Shown here piece after piece: positions 34,228 to 46,240 of a stretch of DNA of 64,000 nt. Position numbers and translations under genes: made by a program. Numbering within the stretch: the first letter of the stretch is position 1; every line of letters starts with the position of its first letter. The stretch is from Arctopsyche grandis. Lineage: Eukaryota; Arthropoda; Insecta; Trichoptera; Hydropsychidae. The DNA lies in assembly GCF_051622035.1 (NCBI RefSeq), contig NC_135357.1:20264256-20328255 (forward strand), in the 5' to 3' direction. The notes under the pieces were generated by a model that did not search any database, was not told the DNA's origin, and worked only from the letters and a program-made list of their open reading frames with translations.

Positions 34228-34610
34228 GGGTCTACGTGACGAGCCAGAATGTTAAATTACAGAAAACACAAATATCGGAAGGCAAAGATCGAAAATCGAA
34301 AGATCTTAAGTCGAAAGATCAAAAAAAAAGGGTGCATGGTAAACGGTACATACTCACTTAATTTGCGCGAGCAGGGTACAACAGAAACAAGAGGAACAGG
34401 ATTAATTAATGTGCGCGCGCAGAATACGGGAGGAAAAGCCTGTTCCTCTTGTTCCTGTTGTATCCTGCTCGCGCAAATTAAGTGAGTATGTACCGTTTAC
34501 CATGCACCCTTTTTTTTTGATCTTTCGACTAAGATCTTTCGATTTTCGATCTTTGCCCTCCGATATTTGCGTTTTCTGTAATTTAACATTCTGGCTCGTC
34601 ACGGAGACCG
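34228..34610. mobile_element. Mutator-like foldback MITE, copy 2
   Basis: Same family as 29494-29873: ends GGTCTACGTGAC and GTCACGGAGACC, arms nearly identical to copy 1. The flanks GTATGAATG (34219-34227) and GTATGATTG (34611-34619) match at 8 of 9 positions, which supports 9-bp duplication. It was inserted a few bases from the end of repeat C copy iii. Confidence 0.85.
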
Positions 34611-34619
34611 GTATGATTG

Positions 34620-35470
34620 ATATAAAGACTGCGCGAATTATGTAGCGGAGTTATTGCGATCAATTCGAAACGTCCACCGTCTAATTGGGCAGTTGAATTC
34701 CCTAAATTGGACAGGAGATTTACGCTCAGGTCATTTTAATAACGCACCCAACGAGCGAGAATCACCTGCTTGCAATAAATGAAACAATTGTCGAGGAGTA
34801 CGAGAGGTATGTACATAGAGAGCGTCACGTCGAAGTTGCGCGCGCAACCACATGACAGTCGGCATTAATAATATTTTAGACCGCTAGAGGCGCTGGCACG
34901 CTTGCCCGAACGGCCGCTAGATGGCAACGCCATAGCGACTCTGGAGTCGGCACATCGTCGTTGGACGAGTATCGATCGAGCCACCCGCGCCCCCTTCCTC
35001 CCCCCCCTCCCCCCTCCCCGCCCCGCCGCGACCCTCCTTCCCCGTCCCCCCTCCCCCCGCCTGCTGCCCCGCGCCCTCCCTCGTGTTTCGAGTCGGAAAC
35101 TTAAACAGTGGCCCGCATGCGAGCCTCGGCCCCATTCAACTCTGCATCAATACTCGACACACACACTCGCACGCGTTACACACGTGTGCACGAGCCCAAG
35201 CCTGCACGTGCACACACACACACACTTCTAATTTCTTCATCGGCAGTGACGTTTCAGCTGTGTTTCGATGGCATCGCACTTTAAAAACTCGAACTGGTTC
35301 ACGCCGTGCATTATTTATCGATGGCTCCTTTGTTTTTTTTTCCCGTCTGGGGAAAGTTTATTATAAATTTTGTTTTAATAAAATAAAATTTGAATCTGTC
35401 GAGATTCCTATTGGAGCTCTGCCGTTTTATTGTTGGCATTTGTTTGGGCGCATCGTGACGTAGTCTAAAC
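34620..35470. promoter_or_regulatory. G/C-rich island with pyrimidine tract; candidate promoter
   Basis: The block is non-repetitive with respect to the window and much richer in G+C and CpG than its surroundings. It contains an almost pure C/T tract (about 34986-35080), a CA array (35206-35227) and, just outside, a GT array (35518-35538). CpG-rich islands in AT-rich insect DNA often mark promoters or enhancers; no transcript boundary is visible. Confidence 0.35.
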
Positions 35471-35539
35471 AGGGCTGGTGAACTTTTAGACGAGTCGTAA
35501 AGTTTAATCTATGCACGTGTGTGTGTGTGTGTGTGTGTA

Positions 35540-36330
35540 TGTATAAATCGCTTCGTTATAGTACGCTGATGATGAGTCAGTGATTAGACTGAATTGTGTT
35601 ACGGCTAACCCTTCTATCGAGTAAAAAAAAGGAAATAAATTGTAAGAGAACATTATGCATAATATGTATTACGTTGACCATATTTCATTAATTTATATAT
35701 TTTGTAAAATTGCCCTTTTGTCCTTTATTTTGTAATATCGACTATCGTAAAAAATATACACGCCGAAAGATTTAATGATGCGATTCATAATTTTATCAAA
35801 CCTGTATTGATTACGTTGAGCAACAAAAAAATATGCTAGAGAGGAAATCACTCGATCGTTACTAAGTTTGACCCACTGAATTTGAATATGATAGTGGTTT
35901 TTGTTGGTTCATGAAATATGAGTTTTTTGGCGTTTAGAATCTTTAACTCAAAATATAGTATTGATGTGCCAAAAGTGAGTATTGGAATCAATAGATGTTT
36001 TTCTTATTGATTGCGGTTTTTCAATGCTTTAAAATACTCATTATCGACTATTTAGCGAATTTTAAAAATCAAAAGTACATATACTTTATTTTAGCACATT
36101 TTAAACGTGCTAATTGGAGTGGATAAATATATTTTAAATTTAAATGATGTATAATAAATATGATTGCTAAAAATTCTAAATATGATTGTTTAAATGTCTT
36201 TTGTATGCTAATATTTATATCTTCTGTTACATAACGATTTAGATTCACTCGTTGTTTGGTCCTACTCTAATTGTCTTCCAATAAGCATTGTCACATTGTC
36301 TCATTTTCCAGAGCTCGATCATCTATTTAA
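35540..36330. other. AT-rich spacer, nothing recognised
   Basis: No feature supported. Confidence 0.5.
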
Positions 36331-36359
36331 TTTTTTTTATAAGATTGATGGCGTAATGT

Positions 36360-36620
36360 GGAAATATAGAAAACGGAATTCGTGGAAGAGAAGTATGACA
36401 AGAGTAGTGGATATATGTAGTGGAGAAAGTGAAGAAATATGGTCGGATCATGTAGTTAGAAGAATGGGCGAAAGGTGGACAAAGGAAGTGCTGGAATAGT
36501 ACCTGATAGAATGTAAAAGGGTGAAAGGAAGGCCGCTAGGAAGATGGGTGGACGAAATAAGAAAACTTTGTGGGGTGAGATGGATGAGAGTTGCGCAAAA
36601 CAGAGACGAATGGTGAATGG
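36360..36620 (+). pseudogene. RTE LINE 3' relic, copy 3
   Basis: It matches the C-terminal part of the RTE frame of copy 1 (RKRNSWKRSMTRVVD, RWTKEVLE, RVKGRPLGRWVDEIRKLCGV, RVAQNRDEW), with an internal deletion and a TAG at 36497-36499. A matching GTAAATGACGATGATAC tail lies at about 37168. This is an older, dead copy. Confidence 0.85.
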
Positions 36621-37294
36621 CTGTGTGAAAGTCAAGGGTTCCCAAACGGTCGATCGCGAAGCAACATAAGGTCGATCTCAATATTGTGAAATTTTAAAAC
36701 AATAACGATTTACCTATTTTAAAATAGAATATAAAAAAAAATTAATTTTATTTCACGCTTTACAGCGTTGAAAATCTACCAAAAACCGTTGCAGTAATTT
36801 TTTCAATTCATGTGGGAACTTTAGAATTACAGTTGATTGAATTGCAAAATGACGTTACGTTGACACAAATGACGTAACGTTGAAATGAATTGAATCCAGA
36901 AAAATACTCTTATTAGAAGAAATTATGTAAATATATGACGTATTTATAAAAAAAATTACGAAAATACAAAAAAAAAATCTGCAGGTTTTTGACAATATTC
37001 GACGTATTCGCTTTTAAAATGAATATTTTTTAAAAGTTTTAAAATCTAAAAAACAACAAAAAAATTTTCTTTCAACAAAAAAAAAAAGATTCTTATTACA
37101 AGTCGGTCACTATAAAAATTTAGATGAAAAGTAGCTCCCAACCTCCAAAAGGCTGGATACCCTTGCTGTAAATGACGATGATACAGCTTAATAGGAAAAG
37201 TGCTCAAAAACCTATTTACATTAATTTTTACATACATATGTCTAGTGACAATAAGCTTCAGTAAAATTATGAAAAAGTGTCAGTTTTATATTAC

Positions 37295-37907
37295 ACTAGT
37301 TTTATGCCCGTTAAAATTTCAATGGGTGTTTTCGGATTGATACATGATTTAGAATTAAGTTACAATATAAATAGTAATAATTAATTGGAATCGGAACTGA
37401 AACAGTAATTTTAAAAGTAAACTAAATAACTCATGTGTAAGGTCGAAGACAACAGCTGTAAAACCGCTGTATTCCAATTTTTAATTGAATGCATACAAAA
37501 GTTAAGCTATAATTTTAGCTATAAGTTTACTATATTTACTATTTAGCTATAGTTTTAGCTATAAGTTTACAAAATGTAATATTTTACGATTATAAACAAA
37601 CGGTCATTGACGTCGTAACGTTGAATATTATTATTACACATAACAAATTACATACATATATGATGTGCATTTACCAAACATTTTCGTGCCCGCGAAAAAT
37701 AAAATCAATTTTATTTTTCGAATATCGTCAAAATATAATTAATTTTAATTTAATTAAAAAATATATGTAATTGTTTAATATGAAAACAAGAAAAAATGGT
37801 TCTAAACCTCGCTAAATAAAATTATTATAATTACGTCTTTTTATATGGCGAGAATGAAAATTTTCAATTAATGTTTATTAAAAAAAGGACAATTTCAATA
37901 CGGACCA
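37295..37907 (+). repeat. Repeat family E, copy 1
   Basis: It shares TTATGCCCGTT(A/G)AAATTT, TACATGATTTA, AGTAATAATTAAT.GGAATCGG and a later AAACGGTCATTGACGTCG-like block with 48808-49215 in the same order. A block GCTATA..TTTTAGCTATAAGTT is tandemly duplicated at about 37507-37570. It is followed by a tRNA-like head. Confidence 0.7.
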
Positions 37908-37941
37908 TGGCGTAATCGGTTAACTCCCAACTTGAATATAC

Positions 37942-40040
37942 CTCATCATCATTTACAGCCACTCGCCATCCACTGCTGGATGAAGGCCTCTCCAACACGC
38001 TTACATTCGTCTCTGTTTTGCGCAACACTCATCCATCTCACCCCGCACATTTTCTTAATTTCGTTCACCCATCTTCCTTGCGGTCTTACTTTTACCCTTT
38101 TGCATTCTCTCGGGTACCATTCAAGCACTTCTTTTTTCCACCTTTCGTCCATCCTCCTAGCTACGTGACCCGCCCATTGCCATGTCCACTACTCTTGGCA
38201 TACTTCTCACCCACGTGTTCCGCTTTCTGTCTTTCCTCGTTATGCCAAGCATACAGCGTTCCATACTTCTTTGAGTGCATTGGATTTTATGTAGCATCTT
38301 GGCGTTCAGTGTCCAAGTTTCACATCCATACGTCATCACTGGCAAAACGCATTGATCAAAGATCTTTTTCTTCAGGCAGAGTGGCATTTTTGATTTAAAA
38401 ACAGTATTCATCCGTCCAAATGCACTCCATCCTAATTTCATACGTCTCTTTATCTCTTCATCTTTACTACCAGACATGTCAATTATTTGACCTAAATATA
38501 AATAATTATTTACTACTTCTAATGGTTTGTCATCTAATGGGATGCTATCAGACATACAATAACTATTGAACATTAGTTTGGTCTTATCTACGTTAATTTT
38601 TAATCCTACTTTTCTACTTTCCCTGTCCAGCTGTGTTAGTCTGTTAAGTAGGTCAGCTGAATCACGAGCTATTGAAACTATATCGTTTGCGAACCGAAGG
38701 TGACTCAAGAAGCGACCGTTGATGCTTACTCCGGCTTTGTCCCATTCCAAGTTCTTGAAAACTCCCTCTAGCACCGCATTGAATAACTTGGGCGAGATTG
38801 TATCTCCTTGTCTTACTCCTTTTCCTATGCTAAATCTATCTGTACCTGAAAAAATTTTAACCGAAGCTGTGGCATTCTTATATATTGCAGCTAACAACCC
38901 CACATAGGGTTCCGGTACTCCCTGTGTTTGTAGAGCGTTAAGTACTGCATTGATGCTAACTGTATCGAAAGCTTTCTCATAATCGACGAAACCTAGGCAC
39001 AATGGCCGTTGATATTCGTTGGCGCGTTCGATTAGTTCGCCAACTACTTGGAGGTGGTCCATTGTGCTGAAATTTGCCCTAAACCCTGCCTGTTCTATAG
39101 GTTGGTTCTCGTCGAGGATATTCTTCAGCCTTTCTGTAATAACCTTCGTGAAGAGCTTGTAGACCGCTGAAAGTAAACTAATTAGTCGGTAGTTCTTGAT
39201 ATCGCTTTTATCACATTTTTTGTGTATTAAGATGACAGTTGCGTTATTCCATCCTTCTGGTATAGCTTCGTTCTGGATGCATTTGCTGAAAAGCCTAGCT
39301 AAGATATTATTTAGGGGGGAGCCGCCACATTTTAGTAAGTCAATGGGAATATTATCTTCCCCTGGGGTTTTACCGTTCTTTGCAGTTTTTAACGCGGCCT
39401 CTACTTCGCTAGGCAATACTGCAGGAACCCTTTGGCCGTGTGTCGATTCCGGCGCGGGGAATTGATCGTTGTTGTTCTCGTATAATTTAACATGTAAACG
39501 TAGAACGTGTAAACTCTGTCTATGATTTCTTCTCTATTCCTAATTATTACTCCGCTCTCTGATCTGATTGCGATCATTTGGTTTTTGCCCAAGAAAATAT
39601 CCTGTTTGCACTTTTTCAAGCTACGGTTATTCTTAATGGTATTTTCTATTAGCTTGCTGTTAAAATTCCTGACATCGCTGACTATTCTCTTTTTAATTTC
39701 CTTATTTACTAGATTGTATTCTTGCTTATTATTATCCCTATCTAAATTCCTTTTATGCTTAATTAGGTTTTTTGTTTCCGCTGAAATTTTGCTTAACTTA
39801 ATCTGTTTCCTGAATCCACCTAATTTCTTACCTGTTGAGGCTAGAACCGAACTAATTACAGTGTTCAATTCCTCGATGTCTGCTTCTGGGTTTAATTTCT
39901 CGTATCTATTTCCAAGTTCGAGTTAGAATTCCTTTTTCCTAGACCTTAGTTGAGCGAAATCTGGAGAGTTACTGCATCCTTTTATTAATTTCCTACGTTT
40001 GCAATTTATATTAATGGCCATCCTGGCACGGACTAATCTG
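37942..40040 (-). mobile_element. RTE-type LINE, copy 2, longer but dead
   Basis: The 3' end is GTAAATGATGATGAGG at the left border, the same tail type as copy 1. The minus-strand sequence covers the C-terminal arm, the whole reverse transcriptase and part of the upstream region to about 40040; the 5' end is truncated and the right border is approximate. Defects: a frameshift near 39490, a stop codon near 39909, a 26-bp deletion near 38181 relative to copy 1, and FADD changed to FAND. Confidence 0.88.
38157..39416 (-). pseudogene. RTE reverse transcriptase with mutated catalytic site
   Basis: About 419 codons are open. Visible RT landmarks: KTPGEDNIP, NYRLISLLSAVYKL, QAGFR, DYEKAFDTV (motif A), RQGDTISPKLF (motif B) and RFANDIV at the place of the catalytic FADD (motif C; the Asn codon is complement of 38685-38687). 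Copy 1 has the normal FADD at the same place. The frame ends early because of the 26-bp deletion; the remainder of the C-terminus is readable in another frame (38152-37949). Confidence 0.92.
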
Positions 40041-40160
40041 ATATAGAGGATATTTGTGTTGAGAGGTCACTGGTTCGAGACCGCGAATGAATTTATACAA
40101 AGTTTAGGCTTTTTATCGATTCATTATGTTCGGCTAGCGTTAGGACACACACACACACAT

Positions 40161-40727
40161 ACACACACAGATTAGCGTATTTATATATATACATATATAT
40201 AACAATTTCAGCCGGTTTAAGGTTATATTTTAAACACTTTCCTGATTTATTGAGTCTTTTACACCTATCACCGTTGTGCTTTAAGGAGGATACATACATA
40301 CATACATATATGTATATACATATGTATGTCTATACTTCATTGAATTTAAGAGCATATGTACATATGTATATATGTATGTATTTAATTAAATAGATAAAAT
40401 GATATAAATAAATAAAATGTATGTACATATTAAAAATGCAAGCATTTGTTAGCTACATACATACATATGTTGTCATATGATATGATACATATGAAAAATG
40501 ACATACAAATATACATATGTATGTATGTACATGCAATTTCTCGGCTTATCCCTATATGCTACATGCTGCATGCCACGAAAATCTCCTGAGATGCTGTTAA
40601 ATAGCATGCGAGCTACTGGTAGCATCGTGACATGTGCGTCTTTGACAGCGGGTTTCTTTTTCGGAGTGAATAATATGAATGTGTATTCTCGTCTTTAGTG
40701 ATAATAGGATTTGGAGTTTCAGTAGAG
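40161..40727. repeat. Microsatellite-rich spacer (TACATA/TATGTA)
   Basis: Several interrupted TACATA/TATGTA and CA runs (about 40144-40170 and 40285-40530). No gene is seen. Confidence 0.7.
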
Positions 40728-41012
40728 ATCTGGAGCAACCACTTTTTTGAGTTGCTCTGCTCCAGCTCCGCCACATGTCAAATGATTCCAGGACAATAAA
40801 CTATCAAATATTGAATTTATCATAAATTTAAAAACAAAATCAAAAAATTCATTTAATTTATAAATTCTGAATGAAATTTTAATAAAAACAAATTATCGAA
40901 GTAGTGGAGCACTAAAAATTTTTGTGCTCCGGCTCCGCTCCTGCTCCGCGCAAAAGCTCGTTGCTCCACTGCTCCGCGCTCCTGCTCCATGCTCCGATCC
41001 AGATATCTGGGA
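40728..41012. mobile_element. GCTCC-rich TIR-like element
   Basis: The left end (ATCTGGAGCAACCAC.., GCTCTGCTCCAGCTCCGCC) and the right end (GCTCCGGCTCCGCTCCTGCT.., CCGATCCAGAT) are inverted relatives around an AT-rich middle. hAT elements with such GGAGC-rich ends are common in insects, but a clean 8-bp duplication is not readable here. Confidence 0.45.
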
Positions 41013-42140
41013 TTTTGAGAAAAATTTTGTATGTCGAATCGTCTGTGTCCGTATTAAAAGAAAATTAATTTCGATTGACCAGTTGTATATATTTTCTTAG
41101 GGTCATTTTAAAATGTGCCTAAAAACATAATAAAGAGCTGCATGTGGATCGACAACCGCAGCTTTGCCGCGTCTGGCTTATAAAACCGCTTATCTTTAAG
41201 GCGGGAGTTCGTATTTCACATTATGTGTATGTACATCCAAATTTAACGATTTAACGGAGAGATTCGTTTGAATTTAGTCTGTTTATCTGGTGCTTCGTAA
41301 TAATGGTTCTTCACTAGTAGTGTATGTTTGCATAGCCAGAGGATAATTGACGTAATAAAAAGCATCAGGACTTGCCCATGATTATAAAGTAATAATGTAC
41401 TTTTGAGTAGCATTTTGAACGCATTAAATTCCGTTTCCAGTCACTCAAATATCATATCGGATTAATTCACCGTTGAAGGATGCTGTTGCTTCTGTTATTA
41501 TACATACAAACATAATAACTTGATTCGTTAAAATTTATATAGATGGTCTATAAAAACATATTCTAAAATTTGACTATTTGGCTATCAGTGCTAGTTACGC
41601 TATTGTATAATTGTAGGTTCTGTTCTATTGCATTACATGTACTGCAATTTGCATCTTGTATGCAATATGTCTCGTGGCTACGAATGAAATAGTGCGTTGA
41701 TTGCGCAGACTTGGCACAATGCGGCTGCACCCCTACACCCCCCTCCCCCCGACCGGATAGGCGCATTTTATCGATTTTGTTTTGGATGAAACGATGCAGT
41801 TCTTGTTGCACTAAAATAAGTCAACGCCTTTATCGAATTTTGGAAATTGTTCGCGTGTTTCGTGCACGCGCGCGTATCCGCACGAAACTTCTCCAAATCA
41901 AATTGTCCCGAGAAGTTTCGTTCATTAGAACGTAGCCGAAGCGCTATTGATACCGTATTGTTTTCTTCGTGACACACATCTTCGTACCTACATGTATGAG
42001 GGAGTTTTTTCTTTTGAACCAAAAACTTGATATAACTTGTTAACGAGACATGCCGTGGCTCTGCTTTCTCACAAAGCAAAAACGGCACAATAATATTACA
42101 TATATAAAGACGGTAATCTGTGTGTGTGCATGTGTGTGTG
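41013..42140. other. Spacer, nothing firm recognised
   Basis: A short C-rich block (ACACCCCCCTCCCCCCGACC near 41734) resembles C-rich transposon ends elsewhere in the window. No gene is recognised. Confidence 0.4.
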
Positions 42141-42147
42141 TCCTGAC

Positions 42148-44780
42148 TAAGGCTTCCAATCCCGGGGCCCCGGTGTTTTCTGGTACCGTGAATCCCGGTG
42201 TTGAAACTAGTCTGAATACCGGGATTACGGTACTGGCAAAATTTCTTTAAAAATATTATTTTTACAAAAATAATAAAGAAAAAAAAATAAAACAACATTA
42301 TATAATGAAAAATGGTGGGATGGGCAATGACAGTCATAGTCCATTTGTTTTCTCTGACCGTTTTGACGTCGGCTTGCCGTTCCCACGAAATCGTGGTATC
42401 AACGGTCTGTATTGTGTCGCAGATTTTGTACTCAACTGCAATGATATTTGTAGCATATTTTGACTGATTCAAATTCAGAATCGATCACTGATTACGTTTT
42501 CATGTGTGTCTGTACGTCAGTGTATTTTGGGGATTTTTTGAACACCGTTCGTCCTATCGAACTGAAACTTACATAGTGGTTGACCGCAAATGGTACCTCC
42601 CATTATAGGTGTTCTCTTTTTTACTAGCCTCTTTTCAGCTTGCTTTCGATTTTTTGTCTGACAATATTTGGGTTCTTATCCACACTCTTTTGTTTCGATG
42701 AATAATTACTAGACACGTGACGATGTATGTTCAAATGTATGTAAAAATAAAAATGTTATACGTCTAATTGCAATTATTATTAAGTTTTTCTATCTATGTA
42801 TGACATTGCTCATTTCGGTGTATATGTATAATAATATGTACATATGTGTTCTTTATTTCAGTTAAATTAAATTAAACTAAATTAAAGTTAACTCTAGGTT
42901 TCTATTCCAATTGGTCGAAGGGCTTTGTTAAGAACTTCCAGCATATGTATTCGAATGCCTGGATATTCGATTCCTATTTTTCCGTCATATTTTGACTGAG
43001 TTAGCTGAAATGACATATTATATGTAGTTGGTGGTACTGAAATCGTCTGGATAAGAATAGCTTGCTTTTCATGTAGACTTCACATTTAATTTCAGAGTTT
43101 ACATACATACATATGCATGTGCATACATATGTATCTGCATTTTGTAAACGTCCTTATTTTTACTAACTTCTTCTTACTTTCACTTACGATTTTTACTATA
43201 CGTATCTGAAACCGAAGTATCGATATATAAAGTATTACATATTTTAGTGGGAAATATTGAAAATCACTATTTTGTGCTTTGTTACTTTATCTATGTATTT
43301 ATTCTACGTATTAACAATGGATTAATTTTTGTGATCATGTGAAAATTCGATCTCGAGATTTTGACTGATTCGAACTCAGAATTGATTACTGATCACGTTT
43401 TCATGATCTAGAAAAAATGTGTGTGTGTCTGTGTATTTTAGGGATTGTTTGAACACCGTAAGTCCTATCGAACTGAAACTTAGTATTGGTTATTGAAATT
43501 CTTATGGACACGACATATATATTTTTTTTAATTTTTAAGTTTACCGGAAATGGTAGCTCCCCTTACAGGTGTCCCCTTTTTTTAAGTTTTTGAAATCAAT
43601 TATTTCCTAAATCGCTAACTGAATCGAACTGAAATTTTTTCACATGTAATAGAAATTATGAATTTTATAACCTAATATTTTTATCTGAACCGGCAGTAGT
43701 ACTTTTACTCTAGAGAATCGAGGTTTTTTTTATGTTTTTCTCAGAAATCTTGTGATTTATTGAACTGAAATTTCATATCTGTCAGTTTAAGCTTAATACC
43801 AAGTTATTTATAAAATTTGGTAAGTATCCGTCAACCGGAAGTGGCAGTTTACTCTTGTTCGATTTTTCTTCCACTATTTTTTTCGACCCCTTAAACATGT
43901 GTGATCTTCACGAAAAAATTCTTGTATTAATGTGATGAATATAAAATTAATTATAAAAAAAAGTTTTTTAAAAACATACCTCTTCTATAATTTGTATATA
44001 AAATTATTATTTTGAATGAAAATACCAATAATTTTATTTTACTACCGCCATCTATGTTTAAAACTAAAAACTGGATAAACGTCAGGCCATTTCAGAAATT
44101 CAAATTTCAAACGCGTCTTACACGATATTTTTGCACCATCGTAATGGCGGAGGATCCATGTACTTATATTGATGACCAAAATGCGCAATATGGCAAAGTA
44201 TGAAAACGATCGGATAAGAGGCAAACTTTTTCCTGAATTGTAATCGTAAGTGAAACGTAAAGGAGGTATGTAAAGAAATGATCAAATTTTATAAACCGAA
44301 GTGGGATTTTTTCCTCTTAGAAAGTTTAAAAATGTTGTCGCCACTATGTCCACACCCCTGAACGTATCAATCTGAAACTTTATATTTATTCTTTATGTAC
44401 TAACTTAGAGCTGATAAGGTTTTGGTCAGAATTCGTAAACCGGAATTAGTATTTTTTTTTTAAAACAATATTTCATTATTTTATTTTGACCTTTTAAATT
44501 ATTTTAATCTTCTTGATAGTTATTGTGTATAATACTGATAGTGATTTTAAGTAATAAAAAAAATTGAATTAGATTTAAGTTTCCATACATTTGCGCTCAA
44601 TTTGTATCAAAAATGCTGTTATACCAATTTATATTTCATAATGTTGCCGGTATGAGTGAATGTGTCTCTACGGTTCAATATCGAATTTTGTTTTGTGACC
44701 TTCTTATATTCCTCAAATTCATAGATAAAGTCATGGGTTGGTCACATTCCAATTTTTTTTTAATATGTGCATTTTATTGG
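42148..44780 (-). repeat. Repeat family C, copy iv, large and interrupted
   Basis: 42150-42570 is the inverted counterpart of 33840-34213, starting with GGCTTCCAATCCCGG. 43340-43900 repeats and extends the interior, with CGAACTGAAA at 43469 and 43625 and TGAACTGAAA at 43761. 44340-44440 matches 13150-13235, and 44697-44755 is the inverse of 33385-33437. A family-A element (43969-44268) is inserted. No coding frame is credible. Confidence 0.65.
43969..44268 (-). repeat. Repeat family A, copy 2
   Basis: The inverted full-length counterpart of 27660-27965, from CATACCTCTTCTATAATTTG to AAAGGAGGTATG. Its two ends carry the same CCTC..GAGG inverted words, which defines the element borders best in this copy. 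Confidence 0.8.
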
Positions 44781-45950
44781 TAACTCGAATATCGCTTATC
44801 CAATCACGCTGAAATGAAACTTCAGAGGAATTCAATTTTTTCTAATCTTTACGATGGCATTTTAATGGATTGATCGAAACATTTTATACACATACAATAT
44901 TAAAGTTGTTCATTTAACTATTATCGATGCGATATACATATATTATAATTGTATTATACCTTAAGCTTTAATAATACTACATTAAGCACGAATTGTAACA
45001 CATAGCATCTGCTCCTTGACGTAAATTACGTTTTCGCTATAGTATTTCCGTTGTGTCACGGTTGAGATATTCTCGTAACTCGATTATTTGGAAAAATGCG
45101 AGAAATCCGAACCGAAAGAAGATATTCTTATGGTATTAATTTTGTTGAACGACCCATGAAGCGAGAAACCGGGCGAAATGCTACACTCGACCGGGCCAGC
45201 GTCGGTTAATTGACCCTGTACCATTGTGCCCTGTTATAAATATAGATGCTGCGAGTATGTATCTATATCTATTGCAGGATCTCTCTCAATGTAAGATTAT
45301 TTTTGTGTGCATACATACATACATGTGTATATGTCTTGACGAGCTGAGAAAAAAGGTTTGTGCGAGGCCTGTACCCACATTGTCATTCCGCGGCTGTAGG
45401 ATGTGATCGCCGTTCAAAAGATCAAACCGGCAGCCAGGAATTGTGCGACTGACAAGCGTGTAACTCGCCCTCTTATTTCCCCAAACCACCCACTCACCCA
45501 CCCTTATTCATTTATGTATTGTACTATGCTCCGCTGACAGATCTGATTATTTCTTGGCAGTCTCTTATTATATTGTCTTTGTTTAGAGGGGGGGGGGGGG
45601 GCAAGGGAACGATTCACGGAAAACTTAGTTTTTTCATATTCTTGATTGATTAGCATCGATTTTATACATTTTTATATTATAAATGTAAATAGTTTGAATT
45701 AAATGATTTAATTTGTATTATGAATTAATTGTTTTAAAAAAATCCCCATCATGAATAGTATAGGTACTTATTATGTACGGAAGACTTTTGTTTGATAAGG
45801 TCTTGTTTAAACAGAGCATGGTTAACATTATTTAGATGCATTTTCTTGGCAAGTAAACTACACTATGTTTCCAATTTCTATATGGAAAATTGATTGAAAA
45901 TAGTATGTATGCATGCTCGTGCTTTGTAAGGGTTGACTGTTGTTGGTTTT
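44781..45950. other. Spacer with a G14 run, nothing recognised
   Basis: A G homopolymer of about 14 bases lies at 45588-45601. A G/C-richer patch (45150-45490) has no recognisable coding motif. Confidence 0.4.
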
Positions 45951-46240
45951 ATTACATACCTCCTTTACGTTTCACTTACGACTACAATTCAGGAAAAAGT
46001 TTGCCTCTTATCCGATCGTTTTCATACTTTGCCATATTGCTCATTTTGGTCATCAATATAAGTAAATGGATCCTCCGCCATTACGATGGTGCAAAAATAT
46101 CGTGTAAGACGCGTTTGAAATTTGAATTTCTGAAAAGTGCCTGACGTCTATCCAGTTCTTAGTTTTAAATATAGATGGCGGTAGTAAAATAAAATTATTG
46201 GTATTTTTATTCAAAATAATAATTTTATATACGAATTATA
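45951..46240 (+). repeat. Repeat family A, copy 3
   Basis: Very close to copy 1 from ACATACCTCCTTTACGTTTC onward, and truncated at the right end (..TATACGAATTATA) before the GAGGTAT terminus. Confidence 0.8.

Larger units (their letters stand above)
37903..40160 (+). mobile_element. tRNA-like SINE split by an RTE insertion
   Basis: The left part (37903-37941) contains TGGCGTAATCGGTTAACTC, a good pol III A box. The right part (about 40040-40160) contains GGTTCGAGACC (40072-40082), a good B box, then a tail TTTAGGCTTTTTATCGATTC and GTTCGGCTAGCGTTAGGAC that recurs at 49356-49400. The two halves join into one tRNA-like unit when the RTE between them is removed. Confidence 0.65.

Noticed and set aside
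34902..35463. 109- and 126-codon frames in the C-rich island
   Set aside because: Pro/Arg/His-rich translations of C/T and CA tracts without domain features.
41768..42472. 234-codon minus-strand frame
   Set aside because: It runs through repeat family C; copies of the same repeat at 32000 and 34000 do not keep the frame and no protein family is recognisable.
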